From Vicingaceae bacterium (GTDB taxonomy: Bacteria; Bacteroidota; Bacteroidia; Flavobacteriales_E; Vicingaceae): a stretch of DNA of 64,000 bases. The stretch lies in contig BPHE01000001.1 in NCBI GenBank assembly GCA_026003395.1, positions 269,508 to 333,507 on the forward strand. Reading direction: 5' to 3'. The notes below the pieces were generated by a model that saw nothing but the letters and a program-made list of their open reading frames with translations, was not told where the DNA came from and made no database searches. This document shows positions 37,157-44,493 of the stretch, piece after piece (within the stretch, counting starts at the first letter, position 1; each line of letters starts with the position of its first letter). A program made the position numbers and the translations under genes.

Positions 37157-38299
37157 ATGGATTTTGTATTGACAGAAGATCAAAAAATGATTGCTCAAGC
37201 AGCAAGAGATTTTGCCGAAAAAGAAATTCGCCCATACATGATGGAATGGGATGAAAAACAAATTTTTCCAAGAGAACTTTTCAGAAAGATGGGACAACTG
37301 GGATTTATGGGGGTTTTGGTTCCTCAAGAATATGGAGGAGCCGGACTTGGGTACATAGAATATGTTTTGATCATTTCCGAGATTGCAAAAGTATGTGGCT
37401 CTATCGGCCTATCTGTTGCAGCCCATAATTCATTATGCACCGGCCATATTCTTCAATTTGGCAGTGAAGAACAAAAAAGAAAATACCTTCCCAAACTTGC
37501 CACAGGCGAATGGATTGGCGCGTGGGGATTGACCGAAGCCAATACAGGTTCCGATGCTTTGAGAATGAAAGTAGTAGCCCACCGGGATGGCGATGATTGG
37601 ATTATCAATGGCGCCAAAAATTGGATCACACACGGAATATCGGCCGAAGTGGCAGTTGTACTGGCACGAACCGGAGAATTGTTGGACAGCCATGGAATTA
37701 CTGCATTTATCGTCGAAAGAGGCACTCCCGGCTTTTCCGGAGGCAAAAAAGAAAACAAATTAGGAATGAGATCCTCCGAAACAGCAGAAATGATTTTTGA
37801 CAACTGCCGGGTACCTTCATCCAATATCATTGGAGAAATTGGGGATGGTTTTATACAAGCCATGAAAGTATTGGATGGAGGACGCATATCCATCGCAGCA
37901 CTCTCATTAGGAATAGCTAAAGGCGCCTATGAACATGCCTTGAAATATTCAAAAGAACGCGAGCAATTTGGTAAAAAAATTTCAGAATTCCAGGCCATAG
38001 CTTTCAAGCTTGCCGATATGATCACCGAAATAGAAGCCGCTGAAATGCTTACCATGCAGGCCGCATACCTCAAAGATCAAGGAGAACAAGTTACCAAATA
38101 CTCTGCCATGGCAAAATATTATGCATCTGAAGTAGCCGTAAAAGTGGCAACCGATAGTGTACAAATATTCGGCGGATATGGCTATACGAAAGATTATCCC
38201 GCCGAGAAATATTACCGCGATGCCAAACTGTGTACAATCGGGGAAGGTACTTCGGAAATTCAAAAACTTGTCATTTCAAGACAAATTTTAAAAAATTAA
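37157..38299 (+). CDS. Acyl-CoA dehydrogenase
   Basis: FAD enzyme that oxidises acyl-CoA to enoyl-CoA and passes electrons to ETF. The 380-residue protein shows the N-terminal helical domain (ALTEDQ-like start [20 protein letters not shown]), [14 protein letters not shown] (FAD contact), [13 protein letters not shown], and the C-terminal [16 protein letters not shown] and [20 protein letters not shown]. The catalytic Glu is in IGEGTSEIQ near 363. It looks like a short-chain or branched-chain type; exact chain length is unknown. Last gene of the operon starting at 34126. Confidence 0.94.
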   Translation: MDFVLTEDQKMIAQAARDFAEKEIRPYMMEWDEKQIFPRELFRKMGQLGFMGVLVPQEYGGAGLGYIEYVLIISEIAKVCGSIGLSVAAHNSLCTGHILQFGSEEQKRKYLPKLATGEWIGAWGLTEANTGSDALRMKVVAHRDGDDWIINGAKNWITHGISAEVAVVLARTGELLDSHGITAFIVERGTPGFSGGKKENKLGMRSSETAEMIFDNCRVPSSNIIGEIGDGFIQAMKVLDGGRISIAALSLGIAKGAYEHALKYSKEREQFGKKISEFQAIAFKLADMITEIEAAEMLTMQAAYLKDQGEQVTKYSAMAKYYASEVAVKVATDSVQIFGGYGYTKDYPAEKYYRDAKLCTIGEGTSEIQKLVISRQILKN

Positions 38300-38320
38300 T
38301 TTTCTTTATAAAAAAAATCA

Positions 38321-38328
38321 TAAATTTG
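38321..38328 (+). promoter_or_regulatory. -7 promoter element (TAAATTTG) for rpsU
   Basis: Exact TAnnTTTG, 22 bases before the ATG at 38351. Confidence 0.5.
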
Positions 38329-38350
38329 CAGCCCTAAAACACAAAAAATT

Positions 38351-38542
38351 ATGTTGATAGTTCAAGTTAAAGATGGCGAATCAATAGACAAAGCGCTTAA
38401 ACGTTACAAAAAAAAGTTTGAAAAAGCCCAAATTTTAAAAATCTTGCGTGAAAAGCAATTTTTTGAAAAAAAATCCGTCAAAAGACGCCAACAAATTTTG
38501 CGTGCTATTCATCGCGAGAAATTAAAACAACAAGAATCTTAA
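38351..38542 (+). CDS. rpsU: 30S ribosomal protein S21
   Basis: 63 residues, highly basic. The core IDKALKRYKKKFEKAQIL and the tail RRQQILRAIHREKLKQQ are those of S21, a small-subunit protein that, in Bacteroidota, is near the anti-Shine-Dalgarno region. Size is normal. It has its own promoter and a terminator right behind it. Confidence 0.93.
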   Translation: MLIVQVKDGESIDKALKRYKKKFEKAQILKILREKQFFEKKSVKRRQQILRAIHREKLKQQES

Positions 38543-38560
38543 TATTTTTTAATTCCTTTG

Positions 38561-38598
38561 AAAAAGTGTTTCAAAGTTTTATCTTTGAAACACTTTTT
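38561..38598 (+). terminator. Rho-independent terminator after rpsU, abutting the xer start codon
   Basis: A perfect 16-base inverted repeat (38561-38576 and 38583-38598) with a six-base loop and a T run. It begins 18 bases after the rpsU stop and ends two bases before the ATG at 38601. Confidence 0.85.
38580..38587 (+). promoter_or_regulatory. -7-like element (TATCTTTG) inside the rpsU terminator
   Basis: Exact TAnnTTTG formed by the loop and right arm of the hairpin. If used, transcription would start only a few bases before the xer ATG. May be chance. Confidence 0.3.
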
Positions 38599-38600
38599 TT

Positions 38601-39500
38601 ATGACTAAGGATTTAGAAAAATATTTCGACTATTTGTTGACAGAAAAACGGTATTCTGTTCTCACCGTCGATTCTTATCGTAACGACCTTTATCAATTTC
38701 TCGATTATTTGCAAATATATGACATTCGGCACTGGAAGCAGGTGGATCATCTGATTATCCGATCTTGGATTGCCGAATCAATAGAAAAAGGTTTGAAAAA
38801 AACCACAGTCAATCGCAAAATTTCTTCTTTGAAAAGTTTTTTTAAATATCTCAGGAAAAATAATATCATCGAACACAATCCATGTTTGAAAATAAAACAA
38901 ATCAAAAAACCTAAACGCAATCCTGTATTTATCCCTGAAAAAGACATCCATAATATCTTTCATAACCTCAACCCATCCGAACAGTTGCCTTTTTTTGAAT
39001 TTCAAAAATATGTCATTTTAGAATTGTTATATGCTACAGGTATTCGAAGAAGTGAATTGATTCAACTCAAAAAAAGCAATGTCTTGCTTTCCGAGAAAAA
39101 AATCAAAGTTTTGGGAAAAAGAAATAAAGAAAGATTCATCCCTCTGATTGATACCATTACCAACATATTGAAAAAATATGAAGCATATCCGGAATTTAAA
39201 TCATCTTCTTGTGAAAATTATTTTTTTAATTCTCAATTGCAACCCTGGTCTCCTAAACAAATTTACACCATCGTCAAAACCGAATTATCCAAATGCACAA
39301 CCATCGAAAAAAAATCACCTCATGTACTCAGACATACATTTGCCACTCACCTGTTAAATGAAGGAGCCGATATCAATGCCATTAAAAATTTGCTCGGCCA
39401 TGCCAATCTGGCCGCCACTCAAATTTATACGCACAATTCTTATGAAAAATTAAAAAATATCTATAAAATTGCACATCCGAGATCAAACAAAAAAACATAA
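38601..39500 (+). CDS. Tyrosine recombinase XerC/XerD
   Basis: Xer recombinases resolve chromosome dimers at dif. The 299-residue protein has an N-terminal SAM-like core-binding domain (1-90, ending VNRKISSLKSFFKYL) and a catalytic domain with all active residues: Arg149 in TGIRRSE, Lys173 in LGKRNKER, His241 and Arg244 in HVLRHTFATHLL, His267 in LGHANL and nucleophile Tyr276 in TQIYTH. Size and the lack of nearby mobile-element parts favour a housekeeping Xer over an integrase; C or D cannot be decided. hpf follows 11 bases later, an arrangement common in Bacteroidota. Confidence 0.93.
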   Translation: MTKDLEKYFDYLLTEKRYSVLTVDSYRNDLYQFLDYLQIYDIRHWKQVDHLIIRSWIAESIEKGLKKTTVNRKISSLKSFFKYLRKNNIIEHNPCLKIKQIKKPKRNPVFIPEKDIHNIFHNLNPSEQLPFFEFQKYVILELLYATGIRRSELIQLKKSNVLLSEKKIKVLGKRNKERFIPLIDTITNILKKYEAYPEFKSSSCENYFFNSQLQPWSPKQIYTIVKTELSKCTTIEKKSPHVLRHTFATHLLNEGADINAIKNLLGHANLAATQIYTHNSYEKLKNIYKIAHPRSNKKT

Positions 39501-39511
39501 AAAATAAAACT

Positions 39512-39808
39512 ATGGGAACTATTAAATGCAACATTCAATCAATTCATTTTGACGCAGATAAAAAATTGATAGAACTAATTGAAAAAAAAGTCAATAAACT
39601 TTCCCGTTTTTTTGACAATATCATCGAAGCCCAAGTATTTCTGAAGCTGGAAGATACCAAACTTCCGGAAAACAAAGTAGTAGAAATTCGTCTGACTATT
39701 CCGGGAAATGATGTGTTTGCCAAAAGAACAAGCGAAAAATTCGAAATTGCCTTGGACGAAGTGGTAGAAGCTTTGAGAAGGCAACTGAAAAAGAAAAAAG
39801 AAGAGTAA
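39512..39808 (+). CDS. Ribosome hibernation-promoting factor (HPF/RaiA family)
   Basis: 98 residues, short form with one domain. The fold's beta-alpha-beta pattern is seen in IQSIHFDADKKLIELIEKKV, VFLKLEDTKLPENKVVEIRL and IALDEVVEALRRQLKKKKEE. Such proteins bind the 30S decoding region and silence or pair ribosomes in slow growth. It shares a transcript with xer and is followed by a terminator. Confidence 0.9.
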   Translation: MGTIKCNIQSIHFDADKKLIELIEKKVNKLSRFFDNIIEAQVFLKLEDTKLPENKVVEIRLTIPGNDVFAKRTSEKFEIALDEVVEALRRQLKKKKEE

Positions 39809-39832
39809 TTTATTGATTTGTTTCAATTTTTT

Positions 39833-39862
39833 AAACAACCATTTTTATAATGGTTGTTTTTA
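39833..39862 (+). terminator. Rho-independent terminator after hpf
   Basis: Perfect 11-base stem (39833-39843 with 39849-39859), five-base loop, then a T-rich run. The ATG at 39850 lies inside the stem, so the exosortase start is placed at 39874. Confidence 0.8.
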
Positions 39863-39873
39863 TTTTTTGCATT

Positions 39874-40389
39874 ATGCAATTGAGAGAAATCATAAAAGAA
39901 AATTCTGAAATTTTACTTTTTATACTGAAGATTTTCCTCGTCTATATCTTATGGCTATTTTTAAAATCCACTATTTTCAGACCAAACGGACCGGTAGATG
40001 AATGGATGATAAGAAATCTGATCAATGCAACAGCATTAGTATTACAAACACTTGGTTTTGAGGTTTTTCAAACATTCAATCGGGTAGGAATAGACGGCAC
40101 TCATGGCATCACAATTGCTTTCAATTGCAATGGACTTTCATTAATGGCTGTATATAGCGGTTTTTTAATCGCCTATCCTCTCAATCTCAAAACAAGATTA
40201 ATTGCATTACTTTCCGGAAACTTGATTATCAATGCACTGAATGTTCTCAGATTGGTCTTTTTATCCATTATAGTTCAACTGTCTCCCGATTCTTTGGCAT
40301 TTCACCATAAATACACCTTTACTATAGTTGTTTATTCGGCCATAGTAATATTATGGTATTATTTTTTAAGAATTTCAGGTAAGAAGTGA
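39874..40389 (+). CDS. xrtF: Exosortase family protein (XrtF-like)
   Basis: Exosortases are multi-pass membrane proteases/transpeptidases that process proteins with a C-terminal motif-helix-basic tail. The 171-residue protein has about five to six membrane helices and all three conserved residues: Cys85 in FNCNGLSLM, Arg126 in ALNVLRLVFL and His144/145 in FHHKYTF. The short length and the small membrane partner gene right behind it match the Bacteroidota XrtF type. ATG at 39874 is chosen because the upstream ATG (39850) is in the hpf terminator. It overlaps the partner start by 4 bases. The candidate substrate is at 42863. Confidence 0.87.
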   Translation: MQLREIIKENSEILLFILKIFLVYILWLFLKSTIFRPNGPVDEWMIRNLINATALVLQTLGFEVFQTFNRVGIDGTHGITIAFNCNGLSLMAVYSGFLIAYPLNLKTRLIALLSGNLIINALNVLRLVFLSIIVQLSPDSLAFHHKYTFTIVVYSAIVILWYYFLRISGKK

Positions 40390-40829
40390 AAAAAGCATTG
40401 CCTTACATCATTATGTTATTTATACTTCACGCCTTGAGGGAATTAACCATCATAATGCTAAACACAGCCATTTATGACACCCCATTTCCTTATAATCATG
40501 CTTATTTAGCTCCTCCAAAATTTCTTTTAAATTTTTCCAAATGGTCTTTATTTATATTGAAGGTTGGTTTTTATTTTTTATATACCTGGCTTTATACATT
40601 CTTTTCGACAATAATATTGAGAAAATTAAACATGCAAAAGAATATAAGGTTTTTCAAAATTTTCTTTTGGATGATTTTTTTGATGATACTATCAATAAAC
40701 GCGTTGAATTATATTGCCATTCAATCTTCCTTTTTAAACCAAATTCTTGCCGATATGCTTTATGGCATACATACCCCATTTACTATTATTATTTTTGTTA
40801 TGTATAATTACAAAAAAACATTTAAATAA
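40386..40829 (+). CDS. Exosortase F system-associated membrane protein
   Basis: 147 residues with four predicted membrane helices: residues 6-24, about 53-75 (SLFILKVGFYFLYTWLY), about 88-108 (FFKIFFWMIFLMILSIN) and 122-141. The segment RELTIIMLNTAIYDTPFPYNH near residue 18 (given as its start RELTI and end PFPYNH) and the late NQILADMLYGIHTPFTIIIF with a C-terminal YNYKK fit the small protein family found next to XrtF. Its part in the system is unknown. GTG is the start (40386), overlapping the exosortase stop (GTGA), which points to coupled translation. Confidence 0.8.
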   Translation: MKKALPYIIMLFILHALRELTIIMLNTAIYDTPFPYNHAYLAPPKFLLNFSKWSLFILKVGFYFLYTWLYTFFSTIILRKLNMQKNIRFFKIFFWMIFLMILSINALNYIAIQSSFLNQILADMLYGIHTPFTIIIFVMYNYKKTFK

Positions 40830-40902
40830 AAATTTCTTTTTTTGAATAATAATTGTAACAAATAAATAAAATTTGCGTATAATTGAAAAAAATGTATGAT
40901 TT

Positions 40903-42822
40903 ATGAATAAAATTATATTTTTGCTTAACTTTTCGTTCTTGACACTCATATCCTACGGAGTTGAAAGTATAAAATCTGGTTCATGGAACAATCCATCTAC
41001 ATGGGATTGTAATTGCATACCCGGCAATTATCATAATGTAATAATTAATGCCGGCCATACGGTAACATTAGCTTCTAACCCCACCAAAGTTAGGCACTTG
41101 ACAATAAATGGAGCTTTGAAGTTTCCTAACAACCCTGCCATATATTTGATGGTATATGGCAACATTATCATCAATAGTGGCGGGAAAGTAGTAGGATCAG
41201 CTTACATTAGATACATGGCAAATTTTAATGCAAAAATTTATAATAACTCATCTTCAATATTCAGAATCATAGATTTTCGCAGAGAACGTACTTATGATGT
41301 AGAGTTCCGTTCAGGAAACTTTGAAATTATTCGTGAATTGAACGTGATTGCCGGTGGTAGTGTAACTGTAAATCCAAATGCTACCGTTGTGCTCGGCAGT
41401 GGTAATATTACGTCAAGGGTGATTTCTGATGGAGCTGTATATGGTACTTTTGTTGTTGAACGCTTTATTTCCGCCCGCCCTGCAGATTATGCGGACCTTG
41501 CTTCTCCTGTCACCAATACCACATTTAATGACTGGGACCAAGAACTTTATATGAGTGGCGTAAATGGCAATGACGGCAATGCCTGCTATGACCCAAATTG
41601 TGATTCGATTTACTACAGTGTTTATACATGGAATAATTTAGCCCAAAAATACGATACCGTCACCAATGTTTCCCAGTCAATTCCCTTTGGCTTTGGTGTG
41701 GAATTATTTTTAGGCGATAATTTAAATAACTATAATGGTGGGAAGTTTAATTCCATTGGCACCTTACATTTCGGTAACTTTACATTGAACTCATCACAAC
41801 TCAACAGCACGCCCGGGAATTGGAATTTTCTTGGAAATCCCTATCAGGCATGGATTAACTGGAATAATGTATCTAAATCAGGTCTTAAAAATGAGGTTTG
41901 GATTTATGATGCTGTTTCTTCTTCCTATAAGCTTTATTCCGGAAGCAATATTTTAATTCCGCCTTCTCAAGGATTCTGGGTGCAAACAAATGGATCCTCT
42001 CCTTCATGTACCTATACCGAAAGTTCTAAATATATTTCTGGATCATCAAATTTTTACAGAATTTCTAACGACAATGAAGCCATAGCACCGGAACCCTTAG
42101 TGTCTGACGAGGTATTGGTAAATGTGCGGGAATATCTCGCCAATGAAACAGAAATTTACATAAAAGATCTTATTTCCGGTTATCGTAATCAAGCTTATTT
42201 AAGATATACAGAAGACGCGTCACTCTCATTTGACGAATTTGATGCCACTACACTTAAACTAAAAAACCTGCTTGCACCAGAAATTTATACAATTTCAATG
42301 GACAATCATAATCTTGCTTTGAATTGTTTTGAAGGTGAATCAGTTGTTATTCCATTAGTTGTAAAAGCTAAATTTGACGGTATTTATGAAATTGGACTGA
42401 ACAATTTAAATCATCTATCACTTTATTACGACGAAATAAAATTAAAAGACCCGGAAAATAACGCGGTTTATGATCTAAATGCCATTCCCGGTGTTAAATT
42501 GAATCTTAATGAAAATCAACAAAAATCTCTCAACCTAATTTTGAATAAAAAGAGCCAATACTCAACATTACAGACATTTGACAATAATACAGTAAACATT
42601 TATAGAGGTCATGAATCCATTATTATAGACAATCTTGATGCCAAGAATAAATACAAAATTTCCGTTTACAATCTCTTGGGACAATTGCTATACTCCAATC
42701 AAATCAGTGGTCAAAACAGATTGACCATACCATCTTCCATTAAAATGAACAATACCGAATCAATCTATATTCTTAATATCGAAAACAACGGAAAAACCGA
42801 GACGCATAAGATTGTATTTTAA
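40903..42822 (+). CDS. Secreted protein with T9SS type A sorting domain
   Basis: 639 residues. The signal peptide (1-19) is followed by KSGSWNNPSTWDCNCIPG and HNVIINAGHTVTLAS (about 22-60), an N-terminal beta-solenoid module seen in many Bacteroidota secreted proteins. The middle part (140-400) is unrecognised, with NTTFNDWDQELYMSG and GNPYQAWINW, typical of large surface proteins. The C-terminus (about 565-639; ISVYNLLGQLLYSNQISG and a final HKIVF) is a type A T9SS sorting domain. So, although next to an exosortase, it is a T9SS cargo and lacks the exosortase tail. No exact -7 element was found; a TAAAATTTG near 40866 is one base off. Confidence 0.85.
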   Translation: MNKIIFLLNFSFLTLISYGVESIKSGSWNNPSTWDCNCIPGNYHNVIINAGHTVTLASNPTKVRHLTINGALKFPNNPAIYLMVYGNIIINSGGKVVGSAYIRYMANFNAKIYNNSSSIFRIIDFRRERTYDVEFRSGNFEIIRELNVIAGGSVTVNPNATVVLGSGNITSRVISDGAVYGTFVVERFISARPADYADLASPVTNTTFNDWDQELYMSGVNGNDGNACYDPNCDSIYYSVYTWNNLAQKYDTVTNVSQSIPFGFGVELFLGDNLNNYNGGKFNSIGTLHFGNFTLNSSQLNSTPGNWNFLGNPYQAWINWNNVSKSGLKNEVWIYDAVSSSYKLYSGSNILIPPSQGFWVQTNGSSPSCTYTESSKYISGSSNFYRISNDNEAIAPEPLVSDEVLVNVREYLANETEIYIKDLISGYRNQAYLRYTEDASLSFDEFDATTLKLKNLLAPEIYTISMDNHNLALNCFEGESVVIPLVVKAKFDGIYEIGLNNLNHLSLYYDEIKLKDPENNAVYDLNAIPGVKLNLNENQQKSLNLILNKKSQYSTLQTFDNNTVNIYRGHESIIIDNLDAKNKYKISVYNLLGQLLYSNQISGQNRLTIPSSIKMNNTESIYILNIENNGKTETHKIVF

Positions 42823-42832
42823 AAAAAATCAT

Positions 42833-42840
42833 TATTTTTG
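42833..42840 (+). promoter_or_regulatory. Promoter of the PIDGG-tail protein gene (-7 TATTTTTG)
   Basis: Exact TAnnTTTG with a TTG at 42812-42814, 18 bases upstream, which fits the -33 element and spacing. The start codon is 22 bases downstream. Confidence 0.6.
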
Positions 42841-42862
42841 TGCTTAATTAACAAGTATTCAA

Positions 42863-43084
42863 GTGACTACTCGAATCATTAAGATAATAATAGTATTAAC
42901 GTTTGGTTTATTGGCATTCAGTTTAATTGCAGCCGGTCCCCCCGGTCCTCCCGGTGGTGGAGGTGGTAGTGATCCGCCTTGTTGGCCACCGCCTTGTGTA
43001 CCGATAGACGGCGGCATCTCAGCTTTGATTTCTGCAGGAGTTGCATTAGGTTTATATAAAATTTCTAAAAAAAAGCCCAAATAA
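42863..43084 (+). CDS. Mini-protein with PIDGG C-terminal sorting tail, candidate exosortase substrate
   Basis: 73 residues. Residues 4-23 are a signal peptide (IIKIIIVLTFGLLAFSLIAA). Residues 24-45 are Pro/Gly/Cys-rich: GPPGPPGGGGG, then DPPCWPPPC with two Cys (40, 45). The C-terminus has the three parts of an exosortase tail: motif VPIDGG (46-51), one helix (52-65, ISALISAGVALGLY) and a basic end KISKKKPK. I recall this tail as the one called PID-CTERM in flavobacteria; that is memory, not a search. Only about 20-25 residues would remain after both cuts. Start is GTG. The gene has its own promoter and its stop codon lies in the loop of its terminator. An exosortase gene lies 2.5 kb upstream. 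Confidence 0.8.
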   Translation: MTTRIIKIIIVLTFGLLAFSLIAAGPPGPPGGGGGSDPPCWPPPCVPIDGGISALISAGVALGLYKISKKKPK

Positions 43085-43099
43085 ATATTGGGCTTTTTT
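43069..43099 (+). terminator. Terminator overlapping the end of the PIDGG-tail gene
   Basis: Perfect 12-base stem (43069-43080 with 43088-43099) around GCCC/GGGC, followed by C and a long T run. The TAA stop (43082-43084) is in the seven-base loop. It isolates the mini-protein gene from glyA. Confidence 0.85.
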
Positions 43100-43135
43100 C
43101 TTTTTTTTATTCTTTTGTATCCAAATATGTTTTTT

Positions 43136-44416
43136 ATGAAATCTATGAAAGAAAAAGAGGTATTTTCATTTATTGCAAAAGAAAAAAAGAGACAAAAAGA
43201 TGGTGCCGAACTAATTGCATCGGAAAATTATGTACATAACGATGTTTTAAAAGCAATGGGTTCGGTGTTGACCAACAAATATGCCGAAGGTTACCCGGGA
43301 AAGAGATATTATGGCGGATGTGAATGGGTTGACAAAATAGAACAACTTGCCATAGACAGATTAAAAATATTATTCAATGCCGAATGGGCAAACGTTCAAC
43401 CACATTCAGGCGCACAGGCAAATGCTGCTGTTATGCTGGCCGTTCTCTCTCCCGGTGACAAAATTTTAGGGTTTAATCTTTCTCATGGCGGGCATCTTAC
43501 CCATGGTTCACCGGTTAATTTCTCAGGCAAATTATATGAACCGCATTTTTATGGTGTAGAAAAAGAAACCGGATTAATAAATTATAAAGAACTGGAAGAA
43601 AAAGCCCACAAAATCAAACCAAAATTGATTATTTGTGGGGCATCGGCTTATTCAAGAGATTGGGATTATCAAAGAATCAGAAAAATTGCTGATGAAGTAG
43701 GTGCTTTGGTAATGGCAGACATATCGCACCCCGCCGGCCTAATTGCCAAAGGTATTCTCAATGATCCATTACCCTATTGCCATATCATTACCTCAACAAC
43801 ACATAAAACTCTCAGAGGTCCAAGAGGCGGCGTTATAATGATTGGTAAAGATTTTCCAAATCCCTGGGGCATTAAAACTCCCAAAGGTGAAGTAAGAAAT
43901 ATGAGCAGTTTGCTTGATTCTGCCGTTTTTCCTGGCACTCAGGGAGGACCATTGGAACACGTAATTGCAGCTAAAGCCGTTGCTTTCGGTCAGGCATTGA
44001 CAGATCAATATATGCATTATTGTGTAAATGTGGTTGAAAATGCCCGACATATGGCTAAGGAATTCATTGGCAGGGGATATCATGTACTTACAGGGGGTAC
44101 AGACAATCATCTGTTGTTGATAGATTTAAGAAATAAAAATATCACCGGCAAAGAAGCCGAAAATGCCTTGATCAAGGCAGATATCACTATCAATAAAAAC
44201 ATGGTTCCTTTTGACGACAAATCCCCCATGATAACATCCGGAATTCGTCTTGGCACTCCGGCAATCACCACCAGAGGACTTGGCAAAAACGAAATTTCGC
44301 AATTGGTTGAATGGATTGACACTATTTTGATGAATAAAGATGATGAGAAAAAAATCAAAACCATCAAAAAAGAAGTGAACAAACTAATGAGAAAGTTTCC
44401 TCTTTTTAAATCTTAA
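43136..44416 (+). CDS. glyA: Serine hydroxymethyltransferase
   Basis: GlyA converts serine and tetrahydrofolate to glycine and methylene-THF using PLP. The 426-residue protein has [53 protein letters not shown], the PLP-Lys motif [12 protein letters not shown] and [13 protein letters not shown]. Starts upstream of 43127 would lie in the terminator of the gene before it; ATG codons at 43127, 43136 and 43145 are possible, and 43136 is chosen. It ends in a terminator shared with the convergent gene. Confidence 0.95.
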   Translation: MKSMKEKEVFSFIAKEKKRQKDGAELIASENYVHNDVLKAMGSVLTNKYAEGYPGKRYYGGCEWVDKIEQLAIDRLKILFNAEWANVQPHSGAQANAAVMLAVLSPGDKILGFNLSHGGHLTHGSPVNFSGKLYEPHFYGVEKETGLINYKELEEKAHKIKPKLIICGASAYSRDWDYQRIRKIADEVGALVMADISHPAGLIAKGILNDPLPYCHIITSTTHKTLRGPRGGVIMIGKDFPNPWGIKTPKGEVRNMSSLLDSAVFPGTQGGPLEHVIAAKAVAFGQALTDQYMHYCVNVVENARHMAKEFIGRGYHVLTGGTDNHLLLIDLRNKNITGKEAENALIKADITINKNMVPFDDKSPMITSGIRLGTPAITTRGLGKNEISQLVEWIDTILMNKDDEKKIKTIKKEVNKLMRKFPLFKS

Positions 44417-44438
44417 AAATATTTGAGCTTAATGAATA

Positions 44439-44469
44439 AAAAAAGCCGGTCCTAGAGACCGGCTTTTTT
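44439..44469. terminator. Bidirectional terminator between glyA and the convergent surface protein gene
   Basis: Perfect 13-base stem (44439-44451 with 44457-44469) around GCCGGTC/GACCGGC, loop CTAGA, with A and T runs on both sides; 22 bases past glyA and 24 bases past the opposite stop. Confidence 0.88.
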
Positions 44470-44493
44470 ATCTTTTGATTTTTAAATTTTAAA

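Noticed and set aside
38601..39500. Phage or transposon integrase as identity of the tyrosine recombinase
   Set aside because: No att repeats, excisionase or cargo nearby; size and hpf neighbour fit housekeeping Xer.
42859..43080. A 73-codon frame antisense to the PIDGG-tail gene
   Set aside because: Gly and Pro codons read as Pro and Gly in reverse, which keeps the reverse frame open; no promoter faces it and the plus frame has the full signal-tail build.
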